DNA of 64,000 nucleotides from Bathymodiolus brooksi (GCA_963680875.1 OY804586.1:49352203-49416202), one strand, 5' to 3'. Positions 35,419 through 49,997 are shown, numbered from the stretch's first letter. Numbers and translations are program-made. The notes: generated by a model from the sequence alone, not told the origin.

Positions 35419-37608
35419 TTGATTTACATATTATTATTGAGGCGTTTGCTATTTAATAAGGTCACAGATTCTGACCTTTGTGATATTGGGATTTTTGCTA
35501 GTTTAATAAGAAGATCACAGATTCCGACCTTTGTGAAATTGACACAAACATTAAATGGAGATGACTTCACTATAAAACTTACACGTGTGAGAAGCATAAT
35601 AACATTCACAAGACAGTTCAAAGCTCCACTCAACATGAAACAGTAGATTTAAGAACATCTCTTCAAGATCTGCAACTGAAGGGTTTTTCGACAATAATCC
35701 ATACAGCGTCCAAAATATGCAGATTAATATTTATCAAGTTACTTTTCCTTAATTGAAAAAAAATCTTGTTTTTTTGCCAGAATTCAGTTAACATTATGGT
35801 GACTTTTTCCTCGAATACTATAGATTCCGACACTTTCTCAACTTTGCGACAGTGGGACTGACATTAAGTTGAGATGTCTTCATCGTAAACCTTACATGTA
35901 TGAGAGAAGAGAAAAAAAATTGCATACGACAGTTCAAACCCCCATTCAACACGAAATAATTGATACAAAAACACCTCTTCAAGATCTCCAACTCAAGGGC
36001 TTTATGAAAAATAATCCATAGTGTCGAAAGATTAAGATTAATATTGATCTAGTTATTTTTTCCGAATTTTCAAGCAAATAAACAATGTTCATCTGAACTT
36101 GATTGACATATTATTGTTGGGTTTGTTTGCTAGTTTAATAAGGTCACAGATTCCGACCTTTGTGAAATTGACACAAACATTAAATGGAGATATCCTCAGT
36201 GTAAAACATACATGTGTGAGAAGCATAATAACATTCATAAGACAGTTCAAAACACCTTTCAACATGAAACAGTAGACTTAAAAACACCTCTTCAAGATCT
36301 GCAATTAAAGTTTTTTTATCCATACAACGTCGAAAAGATGAGATTAATATCTATCAAGTTACTTTTCCTTAATTTAAAAAAAAAAAAATCGCCAGAATTG
36401 AGTTAACATTATGGTGGCTTTTTCTAGTTCAATAAGAAGACTATATATTCCGACACTTTCTAAACTTTGTGAAAGCGACATTGATTTTTAGTAGATGTGT
36501 CTTTGTGACAAGCGTAAAAACATTCATACGACAGTTTAAACCACCATTCAACACGAAATAATTGATATAAAAACACCTCTTCAAGATCTGCAACTCGAGG
36601 CTTTTATGAAAAATAATCCATACAGCACAGAAATGAATACCAATATTCATCTAATTACTTTTTCTATTTTACTATTTACTAATTTTCAAACAAAAAAACA
36701 ACTTTCATCAGGACTTTATCAACATTATATTTTTTTTCTCACAAATAATGATTTTCTTGTACTAAATATTTCTGTAAACAATTTGCTAGGTATACAGCTT
36801 TTACCTAGTATCCTTTGTTGTTAATTACCAGGGATTTACTATTCAGCTAAGCTTGTTTAGAATAAATAATGTTAGTACACTGTTTCATAAGTTTTTCAAG
36901 TTCATAAGAAGAGCACGAATTCACGAAAAACACATTTTGACTTAATGAAAGTGACACTGATATTAAATGGAGGTGTATTCTGTATAATACATATCTGAAA
37001 ACGGTGTAAGGAAATTCACCTGAAAGTACAAACCTCCACTCAACACGATATAGTCAAATATACGGTCACCTCTACAGGAACTACAACCAAATTGATCTAG
37101 ATACTTTTATCCTTTACAATTTTATCAATTAATTGATTGATCCTTAACGCCAACTTTAGCAATATTTCTTCTGTCGTGGCGTGAACACATTTTATGTTAA
37201 CTTAAGACACCAGACAGCACAGACATGATTAATATTGATCGAGACACGTTTTCCTTTACAATTTTATCAAATAAAGAAACATTTTTATCGGTTGATTGAT
37301 TGATATGGTGTTTAACGCCAACTTTAGCATACTATATATTCCGACGCTTTCTTAACTTTGTGAAACGACAATACATCAAGTTGAGGTGTCTCCACTGTAA
37401 AACATACATTTGTTAGAAGAGTAAAAACATTCATACGACAGTTCATAGCTCCACTCAACACGAAACAGTAGACTTAAAAACACTTAAATATCTGCAACTA
37501 ATGGGTTTTTTTAACAAATAACCCATACAGCGTCTAAAAGATGAACATTAATATTTATTTAGTTACTCTTTCCGAATTTTCAAGCAAACAAACAATGTTC
37601 ATCTGGAT
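35419..37608 (+). repeat. B-box satellite higher-order unit 3 (2190 bp)
   Basis: Nearly identical to unit 1, with monomer starts near 35520, 35825, 36150, 36445, 36925 and 37338. One change (GATATCCTCAGTG for GATATCTTCAGTG near 36191) separates it from its neighbours. Confidence 0.85.
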
Positions 37609-39802
37609 TTGATTTACATATTATTATTGAGGCGTTTGCTATTTAATAAGGTCACAGATTCTGACCTTTGTGATATTGGGATTTTTGCTAGTTTAATAAG
37701 AAGATCACAGATTCCGACCTTTGTGAAATTGACACAAACATTAAATGGAGATGACTTCACTATAAAACTTACACGTGTGAGAAGCATAATAACATTCACA
37801 AGACAGTTCAAAGCTCCACTCAACATGAAACAGTAGATTTAAGAACATCTCTTCAAGATCTGCAACTGAAGGGTTTTTCGACAATAATCCATACAGCGTC
37901 CAAAATATGCAGATTAATATTTATCAAGTTACTTTTCCTTAATTGAAAAAAAATCTTGTTTTTTTGCCAGAATTCAGTTAACATTATGGTGACTTTTTCC
38001 TCGAATACTATAGATTCCGACACTTTCTCAACTTTGCGACAGTGGGACTGACATTAAGTTGAGATGTCTTCATCGTAAACCTTACATGTATGAGAGAAGA
38101 GAAAAAAAATTGCATACGACAGTTCAAACCCCCATTCAACACGAAATAATTGATACAAAAACACCTCTTCAAGATCTCCAACTCAAGGGCTTTATGAAAA
38201 ATAATCCATAGTGTCGAAAGATTAAGATTAATATTGATCTAGTTATTTTTTCCGAATTTTCAAGCAAATAAACAATGTTCATCTGAACTTGATTGACATA
38301 TTATTGTTGGGTTTGTTTGCTAGTTTAATAAGGTCACAGATTCCGACCTTTGTGAAATTGACACAAACATTAAATGGAGATATCTTCAGTGTAAAACATA
38401 CATGTGTGAGAAGCATAATAACATCCATAAGACAGTTCAAAACACCTTTCAACATGAAACAGTAGACTTAAAAACACCTCTTCAAGATCTGCAACTAAAG
38501 TTTTTTTTATCCATACAACGTCGAAAAGATGAGATTAATATCTATCAAGTTACTTTTCCTTAATTTAAAAAAAATCAAATCGCCAGAATTGAGTTAACAT
38601 TATGGTGGCTTTTTCTAGTTCAATAAGAAGACTATATATTCCGACACTTTCTAAACTTTGTGAAAGCGACATTGATTTTTAGTAGATGTGTCTTTGTGAC
38701 AAGCGTAAAAACATTCATACGACAGTTTAAACCACCATTCAACACGAAATAATTGATATAAAAACACCTCTTCAAGATCTGCAACTCGAGGCTTTTATGA
38801 AAAATAATCCATACAGCACAGAAATGAATACCAATATTCATCTAATTACTTTTTCTATTTTACTATTTACTAATTTTCAAACAAAAAAACAACTTTCATC
38901 AGGACTTTATCAACATTATATTTTTTTTCTCACAAATAATGATTTTCTTGCACTAAATATTTCTGTAAACAATTTGCTAGGTATACAGCTTTTACCTAGT
39001 ATCCTTTGTTGTTAATTACCAGGGATTTACTATTCAGCTAAGCTTGTTTAGAATAAATAATGTTAGTACACTGTTTCATAAGTTTTTCAAGTTCATAAGA
39101 AGAGCACGAATTCACGAAAAACACATTTTGACTTAATGAAAGTGACACTGATATTAAATGGAGGTGTATTCTGTATAATACATATCTGAAAACGGTGTAA
39201 GGAAATTCACCTGAAAGTACAAACCTCCACTCAACACGATATAGTCAAATATACGGTCACCTCTACAGGAACTACAACCAAATTGATCTAGATACTTTTA
39301 TCCTTTACAATTTTATCAATTAATTGATTGATCCTTAACGCCAACTTTAGCAATATTTCTTCTGTCGTGGCGTGAACACATTTTATGTTAACTTAAGACA
39401 CCAGACAGCACAGACATGATTAATATTGATCGAGACACGTTTTCCTTTACAATTTTATCAAATAAAGAAACATTTTTATCGGTTGATTGATTGATATGGT
39501 GTTTAACGCCAACTTTAGCATACTATATATTCCGACGCTTTCTTAACTTTGTGAAACGACAATACATCAAGTTGAGGTGTCTCCACTGTAAAACATACAT
39601 TTGTTAGAAGAGTAAAAACTTTCATACGACAGTTCATAGCTCCACTCAACACGAAACAGTAGACTTAAAAACACCTCTTAAATATCTGCAACTAAAGGTT
39701 TTTTTTAACAAATAACCCATACAGCGTCTAAAAGATGAACATTAATATTTATTTAGTTACTCTTTCCGAATTTTCAAGCAAACAAACAATGTTCATCTGG
39801 AT
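37609..39802 (+). repeat. B-box satellite higher-order unit 4 (2194 bp)
   Basis: Monomer starts near 37710, 38015, 38340, 38637, 39115 and 39530. It shares ACATCCATAAGACAG and the AAAAATCAAATCGCC variant with unit 5, marking those two as most recently related. Confidence 0.85.
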
Positions 39803-41996
39803 TTGATTTACATATTATTATTGAGGCGTTTGCTATTTAATAAGGTCACAGATTCTGACCTTTGTGATATTGGGATTTTTGCTAGTTTAATAAGAAGATC
39901 ACAGATTCCGACCTTTGTGAAATTGACACAAACATTAAATGGAGATGACTTCACTATAAAACTTACACGTGTGAGAAGCATAATAACATTCACAAGACAG
40001 TTCAAAGCTCCACTCAACATGAAACAGTAGATTTAAGAACATCTCTTCAAGATCTGCAACTGAAGGGTTTTTCGACAATAATCCATACAGCGTCCAAAAT
40101 GTGCAGATTAATATTTATCAAGTTACTTTTCCTTAATTGAAAAAAAATCTTGTTTTTTTGCCAGAATTCAGTTAACATTATGGTGACTTTTTCCTCGAAT
40201 ACTATAGATTCCGACACTTTCTCAACTTTGCGACAGTGGGACTGACATTAAGTTGAGATGTCTTCATCGTAAACCTTACATGTATGAGAGAAGAGAAAAA
40301 AAATTGCATACGACAGTTCAAACCCCCATTCAACACGAAATAATTGATACAAAAACACCTCTTCAAGATCTCCAACTCAAGGGCTTTATGAAAAATAATC
40401 CATAGTGTCGAAAGATTAAGATTAATATTGATCTAGTTATTTTTTCCGAATTTTCAAGCAAATAAACAATGTTCATCTGAACTTGATTGACATATTATTG
40501 TTGGGTTTGTTTGCTAGTTTAATAAGGTCACAGATTCCGACCTTTGTGAAATTGACACAAACATTAAATGGAGATATCTTCAGTGTAAAACATACATGTG
40601 TGAGAAGCATAATAACATCCATAAGACAGTTCAAAACACCTTTCAACATGAAACAGTAGACTTAAAAACACCTCTTCAAGATCTGCAACTAAAGTTTTTT
40701 TTATCCATACAACGTCGAAAAGATGAGATTAATATCTATCAAGTTACTTTTCCTTAATTTAAAAAAAATCAAATCGCCAGAATTGAGTTAACATTATGGT
40801 GGCTTTTTCTAGTTCAATAAGAAGACTATATATTCCGACACTTTCTAAACTTTGTGAAAGCGACATTGATTTTTAGTAGATGTGTCTTTGTGACAAGCGT
40901 AAAAACATTCATACGACAGTTTAAACCACCATTCAACACGAAATAATTGATATAAAAACACCTCTTCAAGATCTGCAACTCGAGGCTTTTATGAAAAATA
41001 ATCCATACAGCACAGAAATGAATACCAATATTCATCTAATTACTTTTTCTATTTTACTATTTACTAATTTTCAAACAAAAAAACAACTTTCATCAGGACT
41101 TTATCAACATTATATTTTTTTTCTCACAAATAATGATTTTCTTGCACTAAATATTTCTGTAAACAATTTGCTAGGTATACAGCTTTTACCTAGTATCCTT
41201 TGTTGTTAATTACCAGGGATTTACTATTCAGCTAAGCTTGTTTAGAATAAATAATGTTAGTACACTGTTTCATAAGTTTTTCAAGTTCATAAGAAGAGCA
41301 CGAATTCACGAAAAACACATTTTGACTTAATGAAAGTGACACTGATATTAAATGGAGGTGTATTCTGTATAATACATATCTGAAAACGGTGTAAGGAAAT
41401 TCACCTGAAAGTACAAACCTCCACTCAACACGATATAGTCAAATATACGGTCACCTCTACAGGAACTACAACCAAATTGATCTAGATACTTTTATCCTTT
41501 ACAATTTTATCAATTAATTGATTGATCCTTAACGCCAACTTTAGCAATATTTCTTCTGTCGTGGCGTGAACACATTTTATGCTAACTTAAGACCCCAGGG
41601 AGCACAGACATGATTAATATTGATCGAGACACGTTTTCCTTTACAATTTTATCAAATAAAGAAACATTTTTATCGGTTGATTGATTGATATGGCGTTTAA
41701 CGCCAACTTTAGCATACTATATATTCCAACGCTTTCTTAACTTTGTGAAACGACAATACATCAAGTTGAGGTGTCTCCACTGTAAAACATACATTTGTTA
41801 GAAGAGTAAAAACATTCATACGACAGTTCATAGCTCCACTCAACACGAAACAGTAGATTTAAAAACACCTCTTCAAGATGTGCAACTAAAGGTTTTTTTT
41901 AACAAATAACCCATACAGCGTCCAAAAGATTAAAATTAATATTTATCTAGTTACTCTTTCCAAATTTTCAAGCAAACAAGCCATGTTCATCAGGAT
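39803..41996 (+). repeat. B-box satellite higher-order unit 5 (2194 bp)
   Basis: Monomer starts near 39905, 40207, 40535, 40831, 41305 and 41722. Its last third carries differences (ATGGCGTTTAACGCC, ATATTCCAACGC) that lead into the less regular part of the array. Confidence 0.85.
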
Positions 41997-44679
41997 TTGA
42001 TTTACATATTATGATTCAGGCGTTTGCTAGTTTAATAAGGTCACAGATTCTGACCTTAGTGATATTGGGATTTTTGCTAGTTTAATAAGAAGATCACAGA
42101 TTCCGACCTTTGTGAAATTGACACAAATATTAAATGGAGATGTCTTCACTATACAACTTACACGTGTGAGAAGCATAATAACATTCACAACAGTTCAAAG
42201 CTCCACTCAACATGAAACAGTAGATTTAAGACCACCTCTTCAAGATCTGCAACTGAAGGGTTTTTCGACAATAATCCATACAGCGTCCAAAATATGCAGA
42301 TTAATATTGATCAAGTTACTTTTCCTTAATTGAAAAAAATCTTTTTTTTTTGCCAGAATTGAGTTAACATTATGGTTACTTTTTCTAGTTCAATAAGAAT
42401 ACTATATATTCTGACACTTTCTAAACTTTGTGAAAGCGACATTGACTTTTAGTAGATGTGTCTTCACTGTAAAACATACATTTGTGACAAGCGTAAAAAT
42501 ATTCATACGACAGTTTAAACCACCATTCAACACGAAATAATTAATATAAAAACACCTCTTCAAGATATGCAACTCGAGGCTTTTATGAAAAAATAATCCA
42601 TACAGCACAGAAATGAATACCAATATTCATCTAATTACTTTTTCTATTTGACTATTTACTAATTTTCAAACAAACAACGTTCATCTGGACTTGATCAACA
42701 TATTTTTTCTCACAAATAATGATTTTATTGCACTAAATATTTCTGTAAACAATTTGCTAGGTATACAGCTTTTACCTAGTATCCTTTGTTGTTAATTACC
42801 AGGGATTTACTATTCAGCTAAGCTTGTTTAGAAAAAATAATGTTAGTACACTGTTTCATAAGAAGAGCACGAATTCACGAAAAACACATTTTGACTTTAT
42901 GAAAGTGACACTGATATTAAATGGAGGTGTATTCTGTATAATACATATCTGAGAAAGGTGTAAGGAAATTCAAATGAAAGTACAAACCTCCACTCAACAC
43001 GATATACTGTAGCAATAGTTCTGCTGTCGTGGCGTGAACACATTTTATGTTAACTTAAGACACCAGACAGCAGACATGATTAATATTGATCGAGACACGT
43101 TTTCCTTTACAATTTTATCAAATAAAGAAACATTTTTATCGGTTGATTGATTGATATGGTGTTTAACGCCAACTTTAGCATACTATATATTCCGACGCTT
43201 TCTTAACTTTGTAAAACGACAATACATCAAGTTGAGGTGTCTCCACTGTAAAACATACATTTGTTAGAAGAGTAAAAACATTCATACGACAGTTCATAGC
43301 TCCACTCAACACGAAACAGTAGACTTAAAAACACCTCTTCAAGATCTGCAACTAAAGTTTTTTTTATCCATACAACGTCGAAAGGATGAGATTAATATCT
43401 ATCAAGTTACTTTTCCTTAATTTTAAAAAAATCATTTTTTCGCCAGAATTGAGTTAACGTTATGGTGGCTTTTTCTAGTTCAATAAGAATACTATATATT
43501 CCGACACATTCTAAACTTTGTGAAAGCGACATTGACTTTTAGTAGATGTGTCTTCACTGTAAAACATACATTTGTGGCAAGCGTAAAAACATTCATACGA
43601 CAGTTTAAACCACCATTCAACACGAAATAATTGATATAAAAACACCTCTTCAAGATCTGCAACTCAAGGCTTTTATGAAAATATAATCCATACAGCACAG
43701 AAATGAATACCAATATTCATCTAATTACTTTTTCTATATTACTATTTACTAATTTTCAAACGAACAAACAACGTTCATCTGGACTTGATCAACATTATAT
43801 TTTTTTACTCACAAATAATGATTTTATTGCACTAAATATTTCTGTAAACAATCTGCTAGGTATACAGCTTTTACCTAGTATCCTTGTTGTTAATTACCAG
43901 GGATTTACTATTCAGCTAAGCTCGATTAGAATAAATAATGTTAGTACACTGTTTCATAAGTTTTTCAATTTCATAAGAAGAGCACGAATTCACGAAAAAC
44001 ACATTTTGACTTTATGAAAGTGACACTGATATTAAATGGAGGTGTATTCTGTATAATACATATCTGAAAACGATGCAAGGATATTCACATGAAAGTACAA
44101 ACCGCCACTCAACACGATATAGTCAAATATAAGGTCACCTCTACAGGAACTACAACCAAATTGATCTAGATACTTTATCCTTTACAATTTTATCAATTAA
44201 TTGATTGATCCTTAACGCCAACTTTAGCAATATTTCTTCTGTCGTGGCGTGAACACATTTTATGCTAACTTAAGACCCCAGGGAGCACAGACATGATTAA
44301 TATTGATCGAGACACGTTTTCCTTTACAATTTTATCAAATAAAGAAACATTTTTATCGGTTGATTGATTGATATGGTGTTTAACGCCAACTTTAGCATAC
44401 TATATATTCCGACGCTTTCTTAACTTTGTGAAACGACAATACATCAAGTTGAGGTGTCTCCACTGTAAAACATACATTTGTTAGAAGAGTAAAAACATTC
44501 ATACGACAGTTCATAGCTCCACTCAACACGAAACAGTAGACTTAAAAACACCTCTTAAATATCTGCAACTAAAGGTTTTTTTTAACAAATAACCCATACA
44601 GCGTCTAAAAGATGAACATTAATATTTATTTAGTTACTCTTTCCGAATTTTCAAGCAAACAAACAATGTTCATCTGGAT
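41997..44679 (+). repeat. B-box satellite, rearranged higher-order unit 6
   Basis: About 2.7 kb with monomers in a changed order. B-box starts lie near 42101, 42415, 42880, 43193, 43500, 43990 and 44410. Hybrid monomers (for example near 43340, where one monomer type runs into the 3' part of another) show unequal exchange between non-equivalent monomers. Confidence 0.75.
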
Positions 44680-47600
44680 TTGATTTACATATTATTATTG
44701 AGGCGTTTGCTATTTAATAAGGTCACAGATTCTGACCTTTGTGATATTGGGATTTTTGCTAGTTTAATAAGAAGATCAGATTCCGACCTTTGTGAAATTG
44801 ACACAAACATTAAATGGAGATGACTTCACTATAAAACTTACACGTGTGAGAAGCATAATAACATTCACAAGACAGTTCAAAGCTCCACTCAACATGAAAC
44901 AGTAGATTTAAGAACATCTCTTCAAGATCTGCAACTGAAGGGTTTTTCGACAATAATCCATACAGCGTCCAAAATATGCAGATTAATATTTATCAAGTTA
45001 CTTTTCCTTAATTGAAAAAAAATCTTGTTTTTTTGCCAGAATTCAGTTAACATTATGGTGACTTTTTCCTCGAATACTATAGATTCCGACACTTTCTCAA
45101 CTTTGCGACGGTGGGACTGACATTAAGTTGAGATGTCTTCATCGTAAACCTTACATGTATGAGAGAAGAGAAAAAAAATTGCATACGACAGTTCAAACCC
45201 CCATTCAACACGAAATAATTGATACAAAAACACCTCTTCAAGATCTCCAACTCAAGGGCTTTATGAAAAATAATCCAGTGTCGAAAGATTAAGATTAATA
45301 TTGATCTAGTTATTTTTTCCGAATTTTCAAGCAAATAAACAATGTTCATCTGAACTTGATTGACATATTATTGTTGGGTTTGTTTGCTAGTTTAATAAGG
45401 TCACAGATTCCGACCTTTGTGAAATTGACACAAACATTAAATGGAGATATCTTCAGTGTAAAACATACATGTGTGAGAAGCATAATAACATTCATAAGAC
45501 AGTTCAAAACACCTTTCAACATGAAACAGTAGACTTAAAAACACCTCTTCAAGATCTGCAACTAAAGTTTTTTTATCCATACAACGTCGAAAAGATGAGA
45601 TTAATATCTATCAAGTTACTTTTCCTTAATTTAAAAAAAAAAAAATCGCCAGAATTGAGTTAACATTATGGTGGCTTTTTCTAGTTCAATAAGAAGACTA
45701 TATATTCCGACACTTTCTAAACTTTGTGAAAGCGACATTGATTTTTAGTAGATGTGTCTTTGTGACAAGCGTAAAAACATTCATACGACAGTTTAAACCA
45801 CCATTCAACACGAAATAATTGATATAAAAACACCTCTTCAAGATCTGCAACTCGAGGTTTTTATGAAAAATAATCCATACAGCACAGAAATGAATACCAA
45901 TATTCATCTAATTACTTTTTCTATTTTACTATTTACTAATTTTCAAACAAAAAAACAACTTTCATCAGGACTTTATCAACATTATATTTTTTTTCTTACA
46001 AATAATGATTTTCTTGCACTAAATATTTCTGTAAACAATTTGCTAGGTATACAGCTTTTACCTAGTATCCTTTGTTGTTAATTACCAGGGATTTACTATT
46101 CAGCTAAGCTTGCTTAGAAAAAATAATGTTAGTACACCGTTTCATAAGAAGAGCACGAATTCACGAAAAACACATTTTGACTTTATGAAAGTGACACTGA
46201 TATTAAATGGAGGTGTATTCTGTATAATACATATCTGAGAAAGGTGTAAGGAAATTCAAATGAAAGTACAAACCTCCACTCAACACGATATACTGTAGCA
46301 ATAGTTCTGCTGTCGTGGCGTGAACACATTTTATGTTAACTTAAGACACCAGACAGCAGACATGATTAATATTGATCGAGACACGTTTTCCTTTACAATT
46401 TTATCAAATAAAGAAACATTTTTATCGGTTGATTGATTGATATGGTGTTTACCGCCAACTTTACCATACTATATATTCCGACGCTTTCTTAACTTTGTAA
46501 AACGACAATACATCAAGTTGAGGTGTCTCCACTGTAAAACATACATTTGTTAGAAGAGTAAAAACATTCATACGACAGTTCATAGCTCCACTCAACACGA
46601 AACAGTAGACTTAAAAACACCTCTTCAAGATCTGCAACTAAAGTTTTTTTATCCATACAACGTCGAAAGGATGAGATTAATATCTATCAAGTTACTTTTC
46701 CTTAATTTTAAAAAAAATCATTTTTTCGCCAGAATTGAGTTAACGTTATGGTGGCTTTTTCTAGTTCAATAAGAATACTATATATTCCGACACATTCTAA
46801 ACTTTGTGAAAGCGACATTGACTTTGAGTAGATGTGTCTTCACTGTAAAACATACATTTGTGGCAAGCGTAAAAACATTCATACGACAGTTTAAACCACC
46901 ATTCAACACGAAATAATTGATATAAAAACACCTCTTCAAGATCTGCAACTCAAGGCTTTTATCAAAATATAATCCATACAGCACAGAAATGAATACCAAT
47001 ATTCATCTAATTACTTTTTCTATTTTACTATTTACTAATTTTCAAACGAACAAACAACGTTCATCTGGACTTGATCAACATTATATTTTTTTACTCACAA
47101 ATAATGATTTTATTGCACTAAATATTTCTGTAAACAATCTGCTAGGTATACAGCTTTTACCCAGTATCCTTTGTTGTTAATTACCAGGGATTTACTATCC
47201 AGCAAAGCTTGTTTAGAATAAATAATGTTAGTACACTGTTTCATAAGTTTTTCAGGTTCATAAGAAGAGCACGAATTCACGAAAAACACATTTTGACTTT
47301 ATAAAAGTGACACTGATATTAAATGGAGGTGTATTCTGTATAATACATATGAGAAAGGTGTAAGGATATTCACATGAAAGTACAAACCTCCACTCAACAC
47401 GATATAGTCAAATATAAGGTCACCTCTACAGGAACTACAACCAAATTGATCTAGATACTTTATCAATTAATTGATTGATGTTTAACGCCAACTTTAGCAA
47501 TGTTGCTGCTGTCGTGGCGTGAACACATTTTATGTTAACTTAAGACACCAGACAGCACAGACATGATTAATATTGATCGAGACACGTTTTCCTTCACAAT

Positions 47601-47949
47601 TTTATCAAATAAAGAAACATTTTTATCGGTTGATTGATTGATATGGTGTTTAACGCCAACTTTACCATACTATATATTCCGACGCTTTCTTAACTTTGTG
47701 AAACGACAATACATCATGTTGAGGTGTCTCCACTGTAAAACATACATTTGTTAGAAGAGTAAAAACATTCATACGACAGTTCATAGCTCCACTCAACACG
47801 AAACAGTAGACTTAAAAACACCTCTTCAAGATCTGCAACTAAAGGTTTGTTTTAACAAATAACCCATACAGCGTCCACAAGATGAAAATTAATATTTATC
47901 TAGTTACTCTTTCCGAATTTTCAAGCAAACAAACCATGTTCATCTGGAT
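44680..47949 (+). repeat. B-box satellite, rearranged higher-order unit 7
   Basis: About 3.3 kb with starts near 44785, 45090, 45413, 45709, 46155, 46489, 46790, 47270 and 47690. The block 46090-47180 repeats the hybrid arrangement of 42810-43880, so the rearranged form was itself duplicated. Confidence 0.75.
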
Positions 47950-49600
47950 TTGATTTACATATTATTATTGAGGCGTTTGCTAGTTTAATAAGATCACAGA
48001 TTCTGACCTTTGTGATATTGGGATTTTTGCTAGTTTAATAAGAAGATCACAGATTCCGACCTTTGTGAAATTGACACAAACATTAAATGGAGATGACTTC
48101 ACTATAAAACTTACACGTATGAGAAGCATAATAACATTCACAAGACAGTTCAAAGCTCCACTCAAACATGAAACAGTAGATATAAGAACACCTCTTCAAG
48201 ATCTGCAACTGAAGGGTTTTTCGACAATAATCCATACAGGTCTTCATCGTAAACCTTACATGTGTGAGAGAAGAGAGAAAAAACATTCATACGACAGTTC
48301 AAACCACCATTCAACACGAAATAATTGATACAAAAACAACCTCTTCAAGATCTCCAACTCGAGGGTTTTATGAAAAATAATCCATACAGTGTCGAAAGAT
48401 TAAGATTAATATTGATCTAGTTATTTTTTCCGAATCTTCAAGTAAATAAACAATGTTCATCTGAACTTGATTGACATATTATTGTTGGGTTTTTTTTGCT
48501 AATTTAATAAGGTCACAGATTCCGACCTTTGTGAAATTGACACAAACATTAAATGGAGATATCTTCAGTGTAAAACATACATGTGTGAGAAGCATAATAA
48601 CATTCATAAGACAGTTCAAAACACCTTTCAACATGAAACAGTAGACTTAAAAACACCTCTTCAAGATCTGCAACTAAAGTTGTTTTACCCATACAACGTC
48701 GAAAAGATGAGATTAATATCTATCAAGTTACTTTTCCTTAATTTAAAAAAAAAAAATCGCCAGATTTGAGTCAACATTATGGTGGCTTTTTCTAGTTCAA
48801 TAAGACTATATATTCCGACACTTTCTAAACTTTGTGAAAGCGACATCGATTTTTAGTAGATGTGTCTTCACTGTAAAACATACATTTGTGACAAGCGTAA
48901 AAACATTCATACGACAGTTTATACCACCATTCAACACGAAATAATTTATATAAAAACACCTCTTCAAGATCTGCAACTCAAGGCTTTTATGAAAAATAAT
49001 TCATACAGCACAGAAATGAATACCAATATTCATCTAATTACTTTTTCTATTTTACTATTTACTAATTTTCAAACAAACAAACAGCGTTCATCAGGACTTT
49101 ATCAACATTATATTTTTTTGCTCACAAATATTGATTTTATTGCACTAAATATTTCTGTAAACAATTTGCTAGGTATACAGCTTTTACCCAGTATCCTTTG
49201 TTGTTAATTATCAGGGATTTACTATCCAGCAAAGCTTGTTTAGAATAAATAATGTTAGTACACTGTTTCATAAGTTTTTCAGGTTCATAAGAAGAGCACG
49301 AATTCACGAAAAACACATTTTGACTTTATGAAAGTGACACTGATATTAAAAGGAGGTGTATTCTGTATAATACATATGCGAAAGGTGTAAGGATATTCAC
49401 ATGAAAGTACAAACCTCCATTCAACACGATATAGTCAAATATAAGGTCACCTCTACACGAACTACAGCCAAATTGATCTAGATACTTTATCCTTTACTAT
49501 TTAATCAATTAATTGATTGATGTTTAACGCCAACTTTAGCAATATTTCAGCTTTATCGTGGCGTGAACACATTTTATTTTAACTTAAGACACCACAGCGC
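47950..49600 (+). repeat. B-box satellite, truncated right-end unit 8
   Basis: Starts near 48058, 48527, 48818 and 49295, with the second monomer type cut short at 48240. The monomer at 48818 keeps an open stretch (48860-49000) reading MCLHCKTYICDKRKNIH and later TPLQDLQLK, the longest continuous B-box half in the satellite. Its upstream part has two adjacent stops where Lys-Trp should be. Confidence 0.75.
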
Positions 49601-49673
49601 AGACATGATTAATATTGATCTAGATACGTTTTCCTTTACAATTTTATCAAATAAAGAAACATTTTTGTTATCG

Positions 49674-49745
49674 GTTGATTGATTGATGTGGTGTTTTAAC
49701 GCCAACTTTAGCAATATCACAGTTATATCGTGGAATGAACAAATT
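49674..49745 (+). repeat. Short dispersed repeat with TTTAACGCCAACTTT core
   Basis: TTGATTGATTGATG, then TTTTAACGCCAACTTTAGCAA, then ATATCGTGG. The same layout occurs at 49505-49575, several times within the satellite (for example 32873-32910) and at 51929-51990. A TGAT-rich head with a TTTAACGCC core is familiar from mollusc short dispersed repeats; the family name is not assigned. Confidence 0.55.
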
Positions 49746-49814
49746 TTACTCTTAATCTTATACATCTACAATATCCTTAGAAATAAAACATACTTGTCTA
49801 TAAATTTGTTTATC

Positions 49815-49905
49815 GGAAAAGCGTTATTATGAAACCGACAAGGACATCAAATGGAGATATCTTCAATGTAAAACATATATGCGTGACAAGTGAAAGTACA
49901 TTCAC
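49815..49905 (+). pseudogene. B-box exon relic (a)
   Basis: In one frame the segment reads YETDKDIKWRYLQCKTYMRD. It keeps the Lys-Trp core but has lost the first Cys pair and has Arg or Tyr at two metal positions. It is the first of six relics that sit outside the regular satellite. Confidence 0.6.
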
Positions 49906-49997
49906 TCCCCACTAAATAAACATTAAAACACCTCAAATGTTAAGTTACCTTACCGTTATAATGTGTATTAATTAAAAATAAACCACAGTAGTATGAC

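Larger units (their letters stand above)
29500..49600 (+). repeat. Higher-order satellite built from a B-box zinc-finger exon
   Basis: About 20 kb are made of diverged monomers (0.3-0.48 kb) arranged as a six-monomer higher-order unit of about 2.19 kb. Each monomer begins with a worn 3' splice site (CTTTTTCTAG|TTCAATAAGA). It then reads, in one plus-strand frame or across small indels, the sequence of a TRIM-type B-box: PT-L-C-x2-C, K-W-x-C-x2-C-K-T-Y-x-C-x2-C, H and H ligands, and an ending TPLQDLQLK. Several monomers share diagnostic deletions, so they were amplified after the exon had died. Reverse-strand frames of about 70 codons are by-products. Interspersed between monomers are pieces with a TTTAACGCCAACTTT core. 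Confidence 0.85.

Noticed and set aside
31007..49000. Many minus-strand ORFs of about 70 codons in the satellite
   Set aside because: They are antisense shadows of the B-box relics, as the plus strand carries the domain pattern and the splice-site polarity.
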